Made by a program: the position numbers and the translations under genes
Shown here: positions 6,707 to 15,462 of the stretch, piece after piece
Layout of the letters: each line of letters opens with the position of its first letter
Numbering within the stretch: position 1 is the stretch's first letter
From: an uncultured Rhodospirillales bacterium
GTDB lineage: Bacteria; Pseudomonadota; Alphaproteobacteria; Rhodospirillales; UBA2165
Assembly (NCBI GenBank): GCA_905614355.1
Contig: CAJQSN010000103.1
Span: 1-36,051 of the forward strand
Length of the DNA: 36,051 nucleotides
Direction: 5' to 3'
Notes under the pieces: generated by a model
What the model saw: the letters and a program-made list of their open reading frames with translations, nothing else
Told to the model about the DNA's origin: nothing
The model's database searches: none

Positions 6707-6751
6707 TACTTATATATAAGTACAGATTTGTAAATCTTGGGGTACATACCC
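6707..6751. repeat. Cluster of three adjacent palindromes
   Basis: A perfect 16-bp palindrome at 6707-6722 (TACTTATA and its complement) is followed by AGATTT-GT-AAATCT at 6724-6737 and GGGTA-CA-TACCC at 6740-6751. They lie between the last accessory gene and the tRNA, where integrase or excisionase binding sites are often found. Confidence 0.45.
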
Positions 6752-6808
6752 TGTAATCGCTGCGATCAGTTGTATTCTGAGGGCTATGGATACCTTTATT
6801 TTAATAAA

Positions 6809-6842
6809 GTATCAGTAGAATTGTATCAGTATTGTATCAGTA
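6809..6842 (+). repeat. Triple direct repeat GTATCAGTA
   Basis: Three exact copies lie at 6809-6817, 6823-6831 and 6834-6842, about 60-95 bp from the 3' end of tRNA-Thr. Short direct repeats at this distance from a tRNA attachment site resemble arm-type sites of tyrosine integrases. This is inference from position. Confidence 0.5.
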
Positions 6843-6850
6843 GTTTAAAA

Positions 6851-6877
6851 TAAAAGAACCCCCGATTAAGGGGGCTA
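6851..6877 (-). terminator. Rho-independent terminator of tRNA-Thr
   Basis: Read on the minus strand, the tRNA 3' end is followed about 30 bases later by a GC-rich hairpin (CCCCC, loop TTAATC, GGGGG) and a T-rich run (CTTTTATTTT). Confidence 0.75.
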
Positions 6878-6904
6878 TCTAAACTATTGATTTTAAACGA
6901 TAAA

Positions 6905-6979
6905 TGGTGCCGCTAGATAGAATCGAACTATCGGCCTCATCATTACCAATGATGCGCTCTACCCCTGAGCTATAGCGGC
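6905..6979 (-). tRNA. tRNA-Thr (anticodon GGT)
   Basis: Reading the minus strand from 6979: acceptor GCCGCTA pairs with TAGCGGC, the D arm is GCTC-AGGGGTA-GAGC, and the anticodon stem CATCA/TGATG holds the loop TTGGTAA with anticodon GGT (decodes ACC). The T arm contains the GTTCGATTC consensus, and CCA is encoded. Accessory genes lie immediately on its 3' side, the usual side for tRNA-targeted integration. I found no second copy of its 3' end in the window. Confidence 0.95.
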
Positions 6980-7093
6980 TTATTTACCGAAAGAAAATTG
7001 TCTATACCTCAAAAACAAATCGAGCAAGCTTGTTTTTGTCGTTATAGCTCACGAACCTTGACGAAAGGGTGCGTAATAGGCGACAAACTCTCT

Positions 7094-7231
7094 ATGAAGA
7101 ATAATTTAAAGCAGACAAGCAAACTTACAAATATTACTGCGGAGCAGGAAATAATAATTAAAGAACGTAAAAAACGACTTGGCGCGGCTTTGCGTGAGAA
7201 CCTAAAACGTAGGAAAATAACTAAAAAGTAG
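7094..7231 (+). CDS. Small basic conserved protein upstream of murA
   Basis: I chose ATG 7094 over an upstream in-frame ATG because the upstream part overlaps the tRNA promoter region and looks non-coding. The 45-residue product ends KKRLGAALRENLKRRKITKK. Short basic proteins with an RLAxALRxNLKRRK tail are common next to murA in alphaproteobacteria. It could bind nucleic acid, but its role is unknown. It lies 78 bp upstream of murA on the same strand and may be co-transcribed. Confidence 0.6.
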   Translation: MKNNLKQTSKLTNITAEQEIIIKERKKRLGAALRENLKRRKITKK

Positions 7232-7309
7232 ACTTGGGATTTCTAAAGTAATCCAAACCTAGCTATTATAGTTTGCTCACTCTGCACGGTTGATTTATTA
7301 ACGGGACTT

Positions 7310-8596
7310 ATGGATAGAATTCGCATATCGGGTGGAAAATCGCTAAATGGTACAATCAAGATTGGTGGTGCAAAGAATGCTGCCTTGCCTTTGATGGCGG
7401 CATCGTTATTAACTTCAGAGACCCTGTGTCTTTCAAATCTGCCGCATCTAGCCGATATCACGACGATGGTACATTTATTATCTGAACTTGGTGTCGAGGT
7501 TAGCATGAATGGCGATGCGCCGGATGGTGGACATATAGGACGCGTTTTTGGATTAAACGGCTACGAGCCAAAAAATAAAACGGCGCCCTATGATTTAGTA
7601 CGTCGAATGCGGGCTTCCATTTTGGTCTTAGGACCACTACTAGCGCGTTGGGGTGAGGCGAAAGTATCGTTGCCAGGTGGTTGCGCTATCGGCACACGGC
7701 CTGTTGACCTCCATCTTAAAGGCTTTGAGGCGCTTGGAGCAAAGATAGAACTTAAAGAGGGGTATATTAGTGCGTTTGCGCCAGATGGTCTCAAAGGAGC
7801 TAATGTTTTGTTTCCATCTGTTTCCGTAGGAGCGACTGAAAATATTCTCATGGCAGCAACCTTGGCTGATGGTAAAACAACTATATCAAACGCAGCGAGA
7901 GAACCAGAAATTGCTGACCTGGCTTATTGTTTGCGAAAAATGGGTGCGGAGATAGAGGGTATTGGTAGTGATACACTCAGGGTTATAGGTAAACCAGAAT
8001 TACATGCCGCAGATTACCAAGTGATCCCTGATAGGATTGAAACAGCAACCTACGCTGTCGCCGCCGCAATTACTGGCGGGGATATTTTGTTGAAGGGTAC
8101 CCGTCTTGAACTAATAGAATCTGTGGCTGATGTTTTAATGGGTGCCGGAGTAAATGTGAGTGAAGTTGAAGACGGTATACGGGTTACTAACCCTTCTGGA
8201 CGTGTAAAGGGGATCGATGTGATGACTGAACCATATCCCGGATTCCCAACTGACATGCAGGCGCAGATGATGGCTCTTTTGGCTGTCTCCGAAGGTGCTT
8301 CGATGATAACCGAAACAATTTTTGAGAATAGATTTATGCATGTGCCCGAACTCTGTCGTATGGGAGCAGATATTAACGTGCATGGTTCATCGGCAATAGT
8401 GAGGGGTGTCGATAAACTCTCTGGCGCAGAACTCATGGCTACTGATTTACGGGCATCTATCTCTCTTGTTCTTGCGGCCTTGGCAGCAGAAGGTGAGACT
8501 ATTATTAATCGTGTCTATCATTTAGATCGTGGTTACGAGCGTGTTGAGGAAAAACTCGCAGCTTGTGGAGCAGTGATCGAACGGGTTGAAGAATGA
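7310..8596 (+). CDS. murA: UDP-N-acetylglucosamine 1-carboxyvinyltransferase
   Basis: MurA transfers enolpyruvate from PEP to UDP-GlcNAc, the first committed step of peptidoglycan precursor synthesis in the cytoplasm. The 428-residue product has the standard family length. Visible hallmarks are the N-terminal GGAKNAALP with Lys22-Asn23, and the catalytic loop [15 protein letters not shown] with Cys125, the PEP-reactive and fosfomycin-target residue. The conserved [11 protein letters not shown] segment and a late [10 protein letters not shown] segment are also present. It starts the conserved plus-strand housekeeping block. Nothing is unusual. Confidence 0.97.
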   Translation: MDRIRISGGKSLNGTIKIGGAKNAALPLMAASLLTSETLCLSNLPHLADITTMVHLLSELGVEVSMNGDAPDGGHIGRVFGLNGYEPKNKTAPYDLVRRMRASILVLGPLLARWGEAKVSLPGGCAIGTRPVDLHLKGFEALGAKIELKEGYISAFAPDGLKGANVLFPSVSVGATENILMAATLADGKTTISNAAREPEIADLAYCLRKMGAEIEGIGSDTLRVIGKPELHAADYQVIPDRIETATYAVAAAITGGDILLKGTRLELIESVADVLMGAGVNVSEVEDGIRVTNPSGRVKGIDVMTEPYPGFPTDMQAQMMALLAVSEGASMITETIFENRFMHVPELCRMGADINVHGSSAIVRGVDKLSGAELMATDLRASISLVLAALAAEGETIINRVYHLDRGYERVEEKLAACGAVIERVEE

Positions 8597-8705
8597 GTAT
8601 TCAAATGTCTTTGATAAAGATATACCGATGCCTAGTTTAATAAAAAATTAGTAGTAATCCTATAGAAAATCCTTTATTAATGCGCCGCTTTATGGAGTTA
8701 AGTTA

Positions 8706-9374
8706 GTGTTATCTAATGATAATCTTGTTCTTGCGTTACCAAAAGGCCGTATTCTTGAAGAGATAATGCCTCTGATTGTACGCGCAGGTATAGAGCCTGA
8801 AGCAGCATTTAATGATACTTCATCGCGTAGATTGCGCTTTTCCACAAATCATGCAAACCTGGATATTGTCCGGGTTAGAAGTTTTGACGTAGCTACCTTC
8901 ATAATTTTTGGGGCAGCGCATTTTGGTATTGCAGGTCAAGATGTGTTAATGGAATTCGATAGTTCTCAAATTTATGCTCCAGTCGATCTTGGGGTTGGGA
9001 GTTGCCGTATGATAGTTGCGGAGCCGGTTGAAATGGCGCCAGATGATAATCCACAGCGCTGGAGCCACATACGTATTGCCACAAAATATCCAGAAATTAC
9101 AAGGCGCCACTTTGCCTCGCGTGGTGTTCAAGCTGAGTGTATAAAACTCAACGGTGCTATGGAAATAGCACCGTCGATGGGCCTTTGTTCTAGGATTGTT
9201 GATTTGGTGTCTACGGGTTCAACTTTGAAGGCTAATGGGTTGGTTGAGGTTGAGGAAATTTCACAAATTACATCGAGATTAGCCGTTAATCGTACTGCGC
9301 TTAAAACACGTCCTAACGAAATTAATTACTGGGTTCAAACTTTCCGTGAGGCAGTCGATGCCGTTAAGGCTTAG
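8706..9374 (+). CDS. hisG: ATP phosphoribosyltransferase, short form
   Basis: The 222-residue product starts at GTG 8706, with GGAG about 10 bases upstream. It catalyses the first step of histidine synthesis, ATP plus PRPP to phosphoribosyl-ATP. Family features include [11 protein letters not shown] at the N-terminus, [10 protein letters not shown], and the PRPP-binding loop [14 protein letters not shown]. The length identifies the short form, which lacks the C-terminal ACT-like regulatory domain and normally works with HisZ. HisZ is not in this window. It overlaps hisD by 17 bp, indicating coupled translation. Confidence 0.95.
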   Translation: MLSNDNLVLALPKGRILEEIMPLIVRAGIEPEAAFNDTSSRRLRFSTNHANLDIVRVRSFDVATFIIFGAAHFGIAGQDVLMEFDSSQIYAPVDLGVGSCRMIVAEPVEMAPDDNPQRWSHIRIATKYPEITRRHFASRGVQAECIKLNGAMEIAPSMGLCSRIVDLVSTGSTLKANGLVEVEEISQITSRLAVNRTALKTRPNEINYWVQTFREAVDAVKA

Positions 9375-10662
9375 GTCATCAAACAAGAATTTTGCGGAAG
9401 AGTTTAGTAAATTCTTACAGGTTAAACGCGAAGTTCAGGTTGATGTCGAAGCAGTCGTTGCGGATATCCTCAAAGATGTGCGCATCAGTGGTGATAAAGC
9501 TTTATTCAAATACACCTCTCGCTTTGATGGATTTCAATTGACGGCTGACAACATCCGTATTTCTTTGCAAGAAGCTAAAACGGCCTTTACAAAATGTGAT
9601 AAAAAACAAGTAGATGCTTTATTGCTGGCTGCAAAACGTATTCATGCGTTTCATATAAAACAACTGCCAAAAGATTTAGCTTATGAAGATGATGATGGTG
9701 TGCAGTTAGGACTCAAATGGAACCCAATTGACGCGGTTGGGATTTATGTTCCAGGTGGATTAGCTTCTTACCCATCATCGGTATTAATGAATTCTATACC
9801 TGCTAAGGTTGCTGGTGTTAAACGGCTGGTAATGGCCGTGCCAGCTCCAGATGGTATCGTTAACCCGCTAGTTCTAGCGGCGGCAAGTATTGCGGGTGTC
9901 GACGAAATTTATAAGGTTGGTGGTGCTCAAGCCATTGGAGCACTCGCCTACGGTTGTAAGAGCATTCAGCCGGTTGATAAGATTGTTGGACCAGGTAACT
10001 CTTACGTTGCGACGGCTAAGCGACAAGTATTTGGGATAGTAGGCATTGACATGATTGCCGGGCCTTCAGAAATTCTAATTGTTGCGGACAATAAAAATAA
10101 TCCGAGTTGGATTGCAGCTGATTTACTAGCCCAAGCTGAGCACGATGAGACAGCCCAAGCTATTCTTATTACCGACGATGAAAATTTTGCCAGCCAAGTT
10201 TGTGGGGCTATTGACGCCCAATTGTTGGATCTCTCGCGCAAAGAAATTGCGAGTGAGAGTTGGAAAAAATTTGGCGCAATTATAATTGTCGAGGCTATGG
10301 AAGAGACTATAGGTTTGATTAATAGCCTAGCGCCTGAACATTTAGAAATAGCAATTGAGGAACCCAATGCCCTGGCAGCTAATATTCTAAATGCAGGCGC
10401 GATATTTATAGGTCGCTATACACCTGAAGCTCTTGGTGATTATGTAGGTGGACCAAATCATGTTTTACCAACTGGTCGCTCCGCACGCTTTTCTTCTGGC
10501 CTTGGTGTTCTTGATTTCTTAAAAAGAACAACTCTTTTAGAGGTTTCGGCACAATCGATTAAGTCTATTGGTCCAGCCGCGGTTACTTTGGCTAAAGCTG
10601 AGGGCCTGGAGGCGCACGCTCTTTCTGTCAGCTTGCGTTTGTCAGAAATGGGTAGCGAGTAA
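9358..10662 (+). CDS. hisD: Histidinol dehydrogenase
   Basis: HisD oxidises L-histidinol to L-histidine with two NAD+ in the last two steps of the pathway. I place the start at ATG 9358 ([12 protein letters not shown]), the usual family N-terminus, giving 434 residues and a 17-bp overlap with hisG. Conserved elements are [41 protein letters not shown], the zinc and catalytic region [26 protein letters not shown] and the C-terminal zinc-ligand His in GLEAHA. It is complete and ordinary. Confidence 0.96.
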   Translation: MPLRLRSSNKNFAEEFSKFLQVKREVQVDVEAVVADILKDVRISGDKALFKYTSRFDGFQLTADNIRISLQEAKTAFTKCDKKQVDALLLAAKRIHAFHIKQLPKDLAYEDDDGVQLGLKWNPIDAVGIYVPGGLASYPSSVLMNSIPAKVAGVKRLVMAVPAPDGIVNPLVLAAASIAGVDEIYKVGGAQAIGALAYGCKSIQPVDKIVGPGNSYVATAKRQVFGIVGIDMIAGPSEILIVADNKNNPSWIAADLLAQAEHDETAQAILITDDENFASQVCGAIDAQLLDLSRKEIASESWKKFGAIIIVEAMEETIGLINSLAPEHLEIAIEEPNALAANILNAGAIFIGRYTPEALGDYVGGPNHVLPTGRSARFSSGLGVLDFLKRTTLLEVSAQSIKSIGPAAVTLAKAEGLEAHALSVSLRLSEMGSE

Positions 10663-10667
10663 ATGCC

Positions 10668-11138
10668 ATGGATGAACGCCACCGCATAGTAAATATTTTT
10701 TTAGATGATAAAACCTTAGGGCGCCGTAATCCTGAAATCGAACATGACCGTGCTGTTGCTATTTTTGACCTTCTTGAAGCTAATTATTTTGCACCAGTTA
10801 ATGGCGAACTCGGGCCATTTATTTTGCACCTTAGTATCAATGAAAATCGTTTAGGTCTATTAGTCTGTGATGAGGCAGATAACAAAATGTTTAATTTTGA
10901 TTTATCTTTGTCGTCTTTTCGTTCTGTTATCAAAGATTATTTTTTAATATGCGAGAGTTATTACAGTGCTATCAAAGTTGCCAGTTCGTCAAAGATACAG
11001 GCTATTGATATGGCCAGGCGTGGTCTCCATAACGATGGCTCTCAAATTTTAGTTGAGCGATTAAAAAAATTTATTGAAGTTGACTTTGATACCGGTCGCC
11101 AACTTTTTACCTTACTTTGTGTTTTACATTCCAGGTGA
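10668..11138 (+). CDS. UPF0262 family protein
   Basis: The 156-residue product matches the alphaproteobacterial UPF0262 family, which regularly sits between hisD and a low-MW phosphatase gene. Recognisable parts are HRIVNIFLDDKTL, PEIEHDRAVAIFDLLE, NGELGPFILHLSI and DMARRGLHNDGSQIL near the C-terminus. No function has been established that I know of. It starts 5 bp after hisD and ends 6 bp before the phosphatase gene, in an evident operon. Confidence 0.9.
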   Translation: MDERHRIVNIFLDDKTLGRRNPEIEHDRAVAIFDLLEANYFAPVNGELGPFILHLSINENRLGLLVCDEADNKMFNFDLSLSSFRSVIKDYFLICESYYSAIKVASSSKIQAIDMARRGLHNDGSQILVERLKKFIEVDFDTGRQLFTLLCVLHSR

Positions 11139-11144
11139 TCGAAA

Positions 11145-11579
11145 ATGAATGTTTTACCTTCCTCTGTATTATTTGCTTGCACTATGAATTCAGTTCGCTC
11201 AGCCATGGCAGAAGGTATTTTAAAAAAATTCTGTGGCGAGAGCATTTATGTTGACTCTGTGGGAAAAAAAGCTGGAGAGAAAAATGGCTATATGATCCAA
11301 GTTATGGCAGAAATGGGAGTTGATCTTTCCAATCACCAGTCAAAGACCTTTGTGTCCCTTAATGACACATCATTTGACATGATAATTTCCTTGTCACCTG
11401 AGGCGCAGCATGCCGCTGTAGAGCTTACAAGGTGGATGTCTTGTGAATTAATTTATTGGCCTACTTTTGACCCCGATGTGATACGAGGAAAGCGAGAAAC
11501 AAGGTTAGCCGGATTTCGTCAAATTAGAGACGACTTGATTGATAAGATTACAACTAAGTTTTTATCAGAAACAGTTTAA
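11145..11579 (+). CDS. Low-molecular-weight phosphatase family protein
   Basis: The 144-residue product has the signature C-x5-R-S of low-MW protein tyrosine phosphatases/arsenate reductases (ACTMNSVRSA; Cys12 and Arg18). The candidate general acid Asp109 lies in WPTFDP. The family cleaves phosphotyrosine through a phosphocysteine, and some members reduce arsenate. There is no arsenic-resistance context, so a phosphatase role is more likely. Its place between UPF0262 and infA is conserved in alphaproteobacteria. Confidence 0.85.
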   Translation: MNVLPSSVLFACTMNSVRSAMAEGILKKFCGESIYVDSVGKKAGEKNGYMIQVMAEMGVDLSNHQSKTFVSLNDTSFDMIISLSPEAQHAAVELTRWMSCELIYWPTFDPDVIRGKRETRLAGFRQIRDDLIDKITTKFLSETV

Positions 11580-11702
11580 AAATATAAATATTAGACTTAA
11601 GAGGCTTTTTTTTGCTAAAAAATACCTTACGGTGAGGAAATGTCTTGACCAAAAGGGCCAATAAGACCTATTTCATTAAGCCTTATAAACAAATGGTGTA
11701 AA

Positions 11703-11921
11703 ATGGCAAAAGAAGAGTTACTTGAATTTGAAGGTACAGTGATGGAACTACTCCCTAATGCGATGTTTCGCGTTACGCTGGATAATGAACACGAAATTCT
11801 CGCCCACACGGCAGGAAAAATGAGGAAACATAGGATCCGTGTTTTAGCTGGTGATAGGGTGAATGTTGAGATGACACCTTATGATTTAACTAAAGGCCGT
11901 ATTACGTTTAGATTTAAATAA
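11703..11921 (+). CDS. infA: Translation initiation factor IF-1
   Basis: The 72-residue product is exactly the expected length and consists of a single S1/OB fold. It begins [20 protein letters not shown] and contains [19 protein letters not shown] and a C-terminal [12 protein letters not shown]-1 occupies the ribosomal A site during initiation. A gap of about 120 bp upstream, containing TTGACC at 11645, suggests its own promoter. Confidence 0.97.
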   Translation: MAKEELLEFEGTVMELLPNAMFRVTLDNEHEILAHTAGKMRKHRIRVLAGDRVNVEMTPYDLTKGRITFRFK

Positions 11922-11962
11922 TAGTTTAAACTCAGCTCCTGTCCTGGCAAAGGACCACTCCG

Positions 11963-12550
11963 ATGCTAGAAAAGTATTTACCCGATTTAGTATTAGCATC
12001 ATCATCGCCTCGTCGTGTTGATTTGTTAAATCAGATAGGTGTTGTTCCAGATCGCATAGTTTCAGCTAATATTGATGAAACGCCTTTAGGCGCTGAGTTG
12101 CCTCGACAGTTGGTGGCGCGATTATCTACCAGTAAAGCAATTTCAGTTTCTAAGAAAAATCTTGGTTCTTTTGTTTTGGGGGCTGATACTATTGTAGCCT
12201 GTGGGCGGAGAATATTACCTAAAGCAGAAACGCTAGAACAAGCTCGTATTTTTCTAGAGCTCTTATCAGGCCGCCGCCACAGGGTTATTAGTGGCCTGGC
12301 GATAGTATCGCCAGAAGGCAAGGTTTATAAGCGTATTGTTGAGACTCATGTGACATTTAAACGCCTCTCGCTAGAAGATCTAGATTTATATCTGGCATCC
12401 GGTGAATGGCAGGACAAAGCAGGAGCCTATGCTATACAGGGTCTAGCAGCCAAATTTATTAGAGCCATCAATGGTTCTTATAGTAATGTTGTTGGTTTGC
12501 CGTTGTTTGAAACATCACAGTTACTTGAAGGCATAGGTTTTAGCCGATGA
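11963..12550 (+). CDS. maf: Maf family nucleotide pyrophosphatase
   Basis: The 195-residue product begins with the Maf signature LVLASSSPRRVDLLNQIG and continues with NIDETP, VLGADTIV and LSGRRHRVISGLAI, ending with the conserved DKAGAYAIQG segment. Maf proteins hydrolyse non-canonical or normal nucleoside triphosphates to monophosphates and are linked to septum control in some bacteria. Its stop overlaps the start of the RNase gene by 4 bp (ATGA), consistent with the common maf-RNase G-yacG operon. Confidence 0.93.
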   Translation: MLEKYLPDLVLASSSPRRVDLLNQIGVVPDRIVSANIDETPLGAELPRQLVARLSTSKAISVSKKNLGSFVLGADTIVACGRRILPKAETLEQARIFLELLSGRRHRVISGLAIVSPEGKVYKRIVETHVTFKRLSLEDLDLYLASGEWQDKAGAYAIQGLAAKFIRAINGSYSNVVGLPLFETSQLLEGIGFSR

Positions 12551-13989
12551 ATGCAACTTCCCTTTTGGAAGTATTTATCAATAGTGTGCCTGGTGAAACG
12601 CGATTAGCCTTTACTGAAAATGGTAGGTTAAAAAACTTAGTCATAACTTTTGATGGTAACGGATCTCTGATCGGCAATATTTATCTAGGGAGAGTAGAAA
12701 AGATAGTCGCTGGAATGAATGCTGCATTTATAGATATTGGCCGAGGTGTGTCTGGATTCCTGTCTGCTAATGATGGGCAATTATTTAACCCAAACAAAGA
12801 AAAACCGAAATTAATAAAAATACTTTTTAAAGAAGGTGATACTGTTTTAGTACAAGTAACCCGTGACGAGTCTAATGGCAAAGGTGTAAAACTTACGACA
12901 CGTATTGATTTGGTGGGGCGGGCAATCGTAGCTGTATTGGGCCGAGAGGGGGTGTCATTTTCTAAAAATTTTATAAATACAGTCGATCGTAAACGTGTAA
13001 AATTAGCTTTAGATGAACTTGAAACTTCTATTGTTGGTTTGATTGTTCGCACAAACGGTCAGTTTGTTTCAACACAAAACCTGCAAAATGAAGCTAAAAA
13101 TTTGTTAGATCAGACCTCTGAAATTGTAGCACAACAAACAAAACGGAAACCTCCAGTTTGTTTATACAAACAAGCAGATCAGATTTTAAAATTTCTAAGA
13201 GACTTTGGGAACTCTGATTGGCAAAGGATCGTCATTGATGAACGTGGGACATTGCTGAAAATTTCAGAATATATCAAGGATTATGTGCCAGAGTTAAGAG
13301 AAATAATTGAGTTTGCAGATGACCCTAATGCATTATTTGAAATCTATGATTTAGACCAACAAATTGAAGATCTGTTACAACCGGCGATATTTTTACCTTC
13401 AGGCGGCAAGTTAATTATAGAAGAAACGGAAGCTTTAGTTTCGGTTGATGTTGATAGCGGGAGCCACAACCGTGATAGGAGTGTAGAGGCCTTTGCTCGT
13501 GCTGTTAATGAAGAAGCTGCAATAGAATTAGCTCGGCAATTAGTTCTAAGAAATTTAGCGGGACAAATCGTAGTAGATTTTTTACCCATGAAACAAAAAA
13601 AAAATCGAGAATATATTCAAAGCATATTATCTGATCTATTGGGACTAGGTAGTAATTGTAATGTTTACGGGTTTTCCAGGTTGGGGTTGCTCGAAATGAC
13701 CCGGCAACGGGTAGGAGAAAGTTTGGCATCTAGGTTTAGTGTTAAAAAAGGGCATGTTAAGACCGTTAGAGCAATTGCGATAGATGCTATTCGAGCTATT
13801 TTACGGGAAATTGACCGTAATCCAGGTAAAATGATTACAGTCCGATGCAGTCATGCATTATATCTTTGTTTTAAGGGCGACATGAAGAAAATTTGGGTCG
13901 AACTCCTTAATCGCACAGGCCCAATTGTTATTTTAGAAGAATTTTCTGATTCACCACGCAATCAGTTTGAGCTGCAGACACTATACTAA
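12547..13989 (+). CDS. rng: Ribonuclease E/G family protein
   Basis: The 480-residue product is close to E. coli RNase G in length. An N-terminal S1 domain contains GNIYLGRVEKIVAGMNAAF. The catalytic DNase-I-like region includes EETEALVSVDVDSGS (Asp301, Asp303) and GQIVVDFLPM (Asp344), the magnesium-binding acids. The region that normally carries the zinc-link C-P-x-C motif reads GESLASRFSVKKGHVKTVR here, without cysteines. It is therefore predicted to lack the Zn-linked tetramer. It probably functions in rRNA and mRNA processing. Confidence 0.88.
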   Translation: MNATSLLEVFINSVPGETRLAFTENGRLKNLVITFDGNGSLIGNIYLGRVEKIVAGMNAAFIDIGRGVSGFLSANDGQLFNPNKEKPKLIKILFKEGDTVLVQVTRDESNGKGVKLTTRIDLVGRAIVAVLGREGVSFSKNFINTVDRKRVKLALDELETSIVGLIVRTNGQFVSTQNLQNEAKNLLDQTSEIVAQQTKRKPPVCLYKQADQILKFLRDFGNSDWQRIVIDERGTLLKISEYIKDYVPELREIIEFADDPNALFEIYDLDQQIEDLLQPAIFLPSGGKLIIEETEALVSVDVDSGSHNRDRSVEAFARAVNEEAAIELARQLVLRNLAGQIVVDFLPMKQKKNREYIQSILSDLLGLGSNCNVYGFSRLGLLEMTRQRVGESLASRFSVKKGHVKTVRAIAIDAIRAILREIDRNPGKMITVRCSHALYLCFKGDMKKIWVELLNRTGPIVILEEFSDSPRNQFELQTLY

Positions 13990-14001
13990 AGAGGCATCAA
14001 G

Positions 14002-14202
14002 ATGGCTTCCACCAAACAACAAGAAAATTCTAAGAAAAGGTGTCTTAATTGTGCAAAGCCATTGTTGCCTGAATTCCGTCCATTTTGCTCTCCTCGTTGT
14101 TCTCAGCTTGATCTGTCAAAGTGGTTGAACGAGGATTATCGTTTGCCAGTAGTTGAGGTTGACGATTTGGATGAGGAGGAGTTCGGAGATGAGGAGTATT
14201 AA
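14002..14202 (+). CDS. yacG: YacG zinc-finger protein (DNA gyrase inhibitor)
   Basis: The 66-residue product has the YacG pattern: C-L-N-C near residues 14-17, then CSPRC, then DLSKWLNEDYRLPV and an acidic tail (DDLDEEEFGDEEY). The four cysteines bind one zinc. E. coli YacG inhibits gyrase by blocking DNA binding. It lies 12 bp after the RNase gene and closes the operon. Confidence 0.93.
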   Translation: MASTKQQENSKKRCLNCAKPLLPEFRPFCSPRCSQLDLSKWLNEDYRLPVVEVDDLDEEEFGDEEY

Positions 14203-14249
14203 TAGCTAAATGTTCAATACTTTTTTAAACAATCATGGATCAGAAATAG

Positions 14250-14746
14250 ATGTTTAAAGCCGCTGTGTTGGACGACTACCAAAATGTAGCATCACGCATG
14301 GCGAATTGGGATAAACTTAGGGATAAAATAAGGTTTGAGTTTTTTAGTGGGCACTTTATTGATGAAAGTGAGATTTCTGATCGGTTTACTAAATTTGATA
14401 TTTTTAAATTAAGTCGCGAGCGCGCACCTTTTCTGAGCTCTCAGCTAAAGAGATTAAGTTAATGAAATCCTCTGCCTTCCTGATTAATACATCCCGCGGC
14501 CCACTCGCCGATGAGAAATCTCTTATAAGTTCTCTTTAGAGAAAAGAAATTGCCGGGGCTGGCTGGGATGTTTTCGATATTGAGCCGCTGCCTTTGAGCC
14601 ATCCCTTGCGTTAGCTACAAAACACAGTTTTGACACCGCACCTTGGCTATGCAGTTGAGGAAAATTATAAGCAAGGTTTTGAACAAATGATTGAAAATAT
14701 TGAAGCTTGACTAGATGGCATGCCCATTCGGGAAATATCAGCTTAA
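14250..14746 (+). pseudogene. D-2-hydroxyacid dehydrogenase, internally deleted and decayed
   Basis: The N-terminal part (KAAVLDDYQNVASRMANWD up to LSRERAPF) matches D-2-hydroxyacid dehydrogenases. It is joined in another frame to a C-terminal part: EIKLMKSSAFLINTSRGPL, a TAG, then AGWDVFDIEPLPLSHPL, a TAG, then TVLTPHLGYAVEENY, a TGA, and IREISA. The whole NAD-binding Rossmann region, about 180 residues in an intact enzyme, is missing. Three in-frame stops plus the deletion make this a clear pseudogene. Its last bases overlap the end of the convergent CoA-transferase gene. Confidence 0.85.
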
Positions 14747-15435
14747 TTCAGTTCTGGCGGGCTAATTGTTAGCCAGTTATTTACTAAAGAAAGCGGAGCA
14801 TCAGTTTTAGATTGCAGGTCCTCTAGAGATAAGCCTCTGGCCAATTCTCGGACGATAAACTTCTTATTGATCACATCAATCACGGCTAGATCAGTGAAAA
14901 TAGTTTTAACGACACCCTGCCCAGTGTGTGGGTATGTGCAGTTACGCATAAGTTTTGGATGCCCGTCTTTGGTTAAGTGATCCATCATTATATATATTTT
15001 TTTTGCGCCAATGGCTAAATCCATTGCGCCACCAACCCCAGGAGGCTTTGTCGTATCTAACGTCGCCCAATTTGCAAGGTCACCATTTTCAGCGACTTGG
15101 TAAGCTCCTAAAACACAAATATCAATATGCCCCCCCCGGATCATTGCGAAGGAATCTGTATGATTGAAATAGCTACCCCCTGGCAACAGTGTCACAGGTT
15201 TTTTGCCTGCATTAATAAGGTTACCATCTTCTTGGCCTGGCTCGGGTGCTGGACCCATCCCAAGGATGCCATTTTCGCTATGAAAAAAAATTTCCCGATC
15301 ATCTGGGATATAGTTGGCAACCATTTCTGGACTGCCAATTCCAAGATTAACATAGCTTCCTTCTGGTATTTCTTGGGCAATGCGCCATGCTACTTGTTTT
15401 CTGTTGAGGCCGACTATTTTAGGTGTGGTTGCCAT
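14743..15435 (-). CDS. 3-oxoacid CoA-transferase subunit B
   Basis: The 230-residue product carries the subunit B motif FFHSENGILGMGPAP, with the catalytic glutamate at about position 54. GNLINAGKKPVTLLPGGSYF and GGHIDICVLGAYQV follow. Together with subunit A it moves CoA from an acyl-CoA (often succinyl-CoA) to a 3-oxoacid such as acetoacetate or 3-oxoadipate, through a glutamyl-CoA intermediate. The substrate cannot be decided from sequence. It follows the A subunit by 27 bp on the same strand. Confidence 0.92.
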   Translation of the reverse strand: MATTPKIVGLNRKQVAWRIAQEIPEGSYVNLGIGSPEMVANYIPDDREIFFHSENGILGMGPAPEPGQEDGNLINAGKKPVTLLPGGSYFNHTDSFAMIRGGHIDICVLGAYQVAENGDLANWATLDTTKPPGVGGAMDLAIGAKKIYIMMDHLTKDGHPKLMRNCTYPHTGQGVVKTIFTDLAVIDVINKKFIVRELARGLSLEDLQSKTDAPLSLVNNWLTISPPELN

Positions 15436-15462
15436 ATAATTTATCCATTTCTTATCGTTCTG

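Noticed and set aside
14250..14746. D-2-hydroxyacid dehydrogenase stops as recoded codons
   Set aside because: Two of the stops are TAG, a large internal deletion is present, and the frame changes at the junction; this is ordinary decay.
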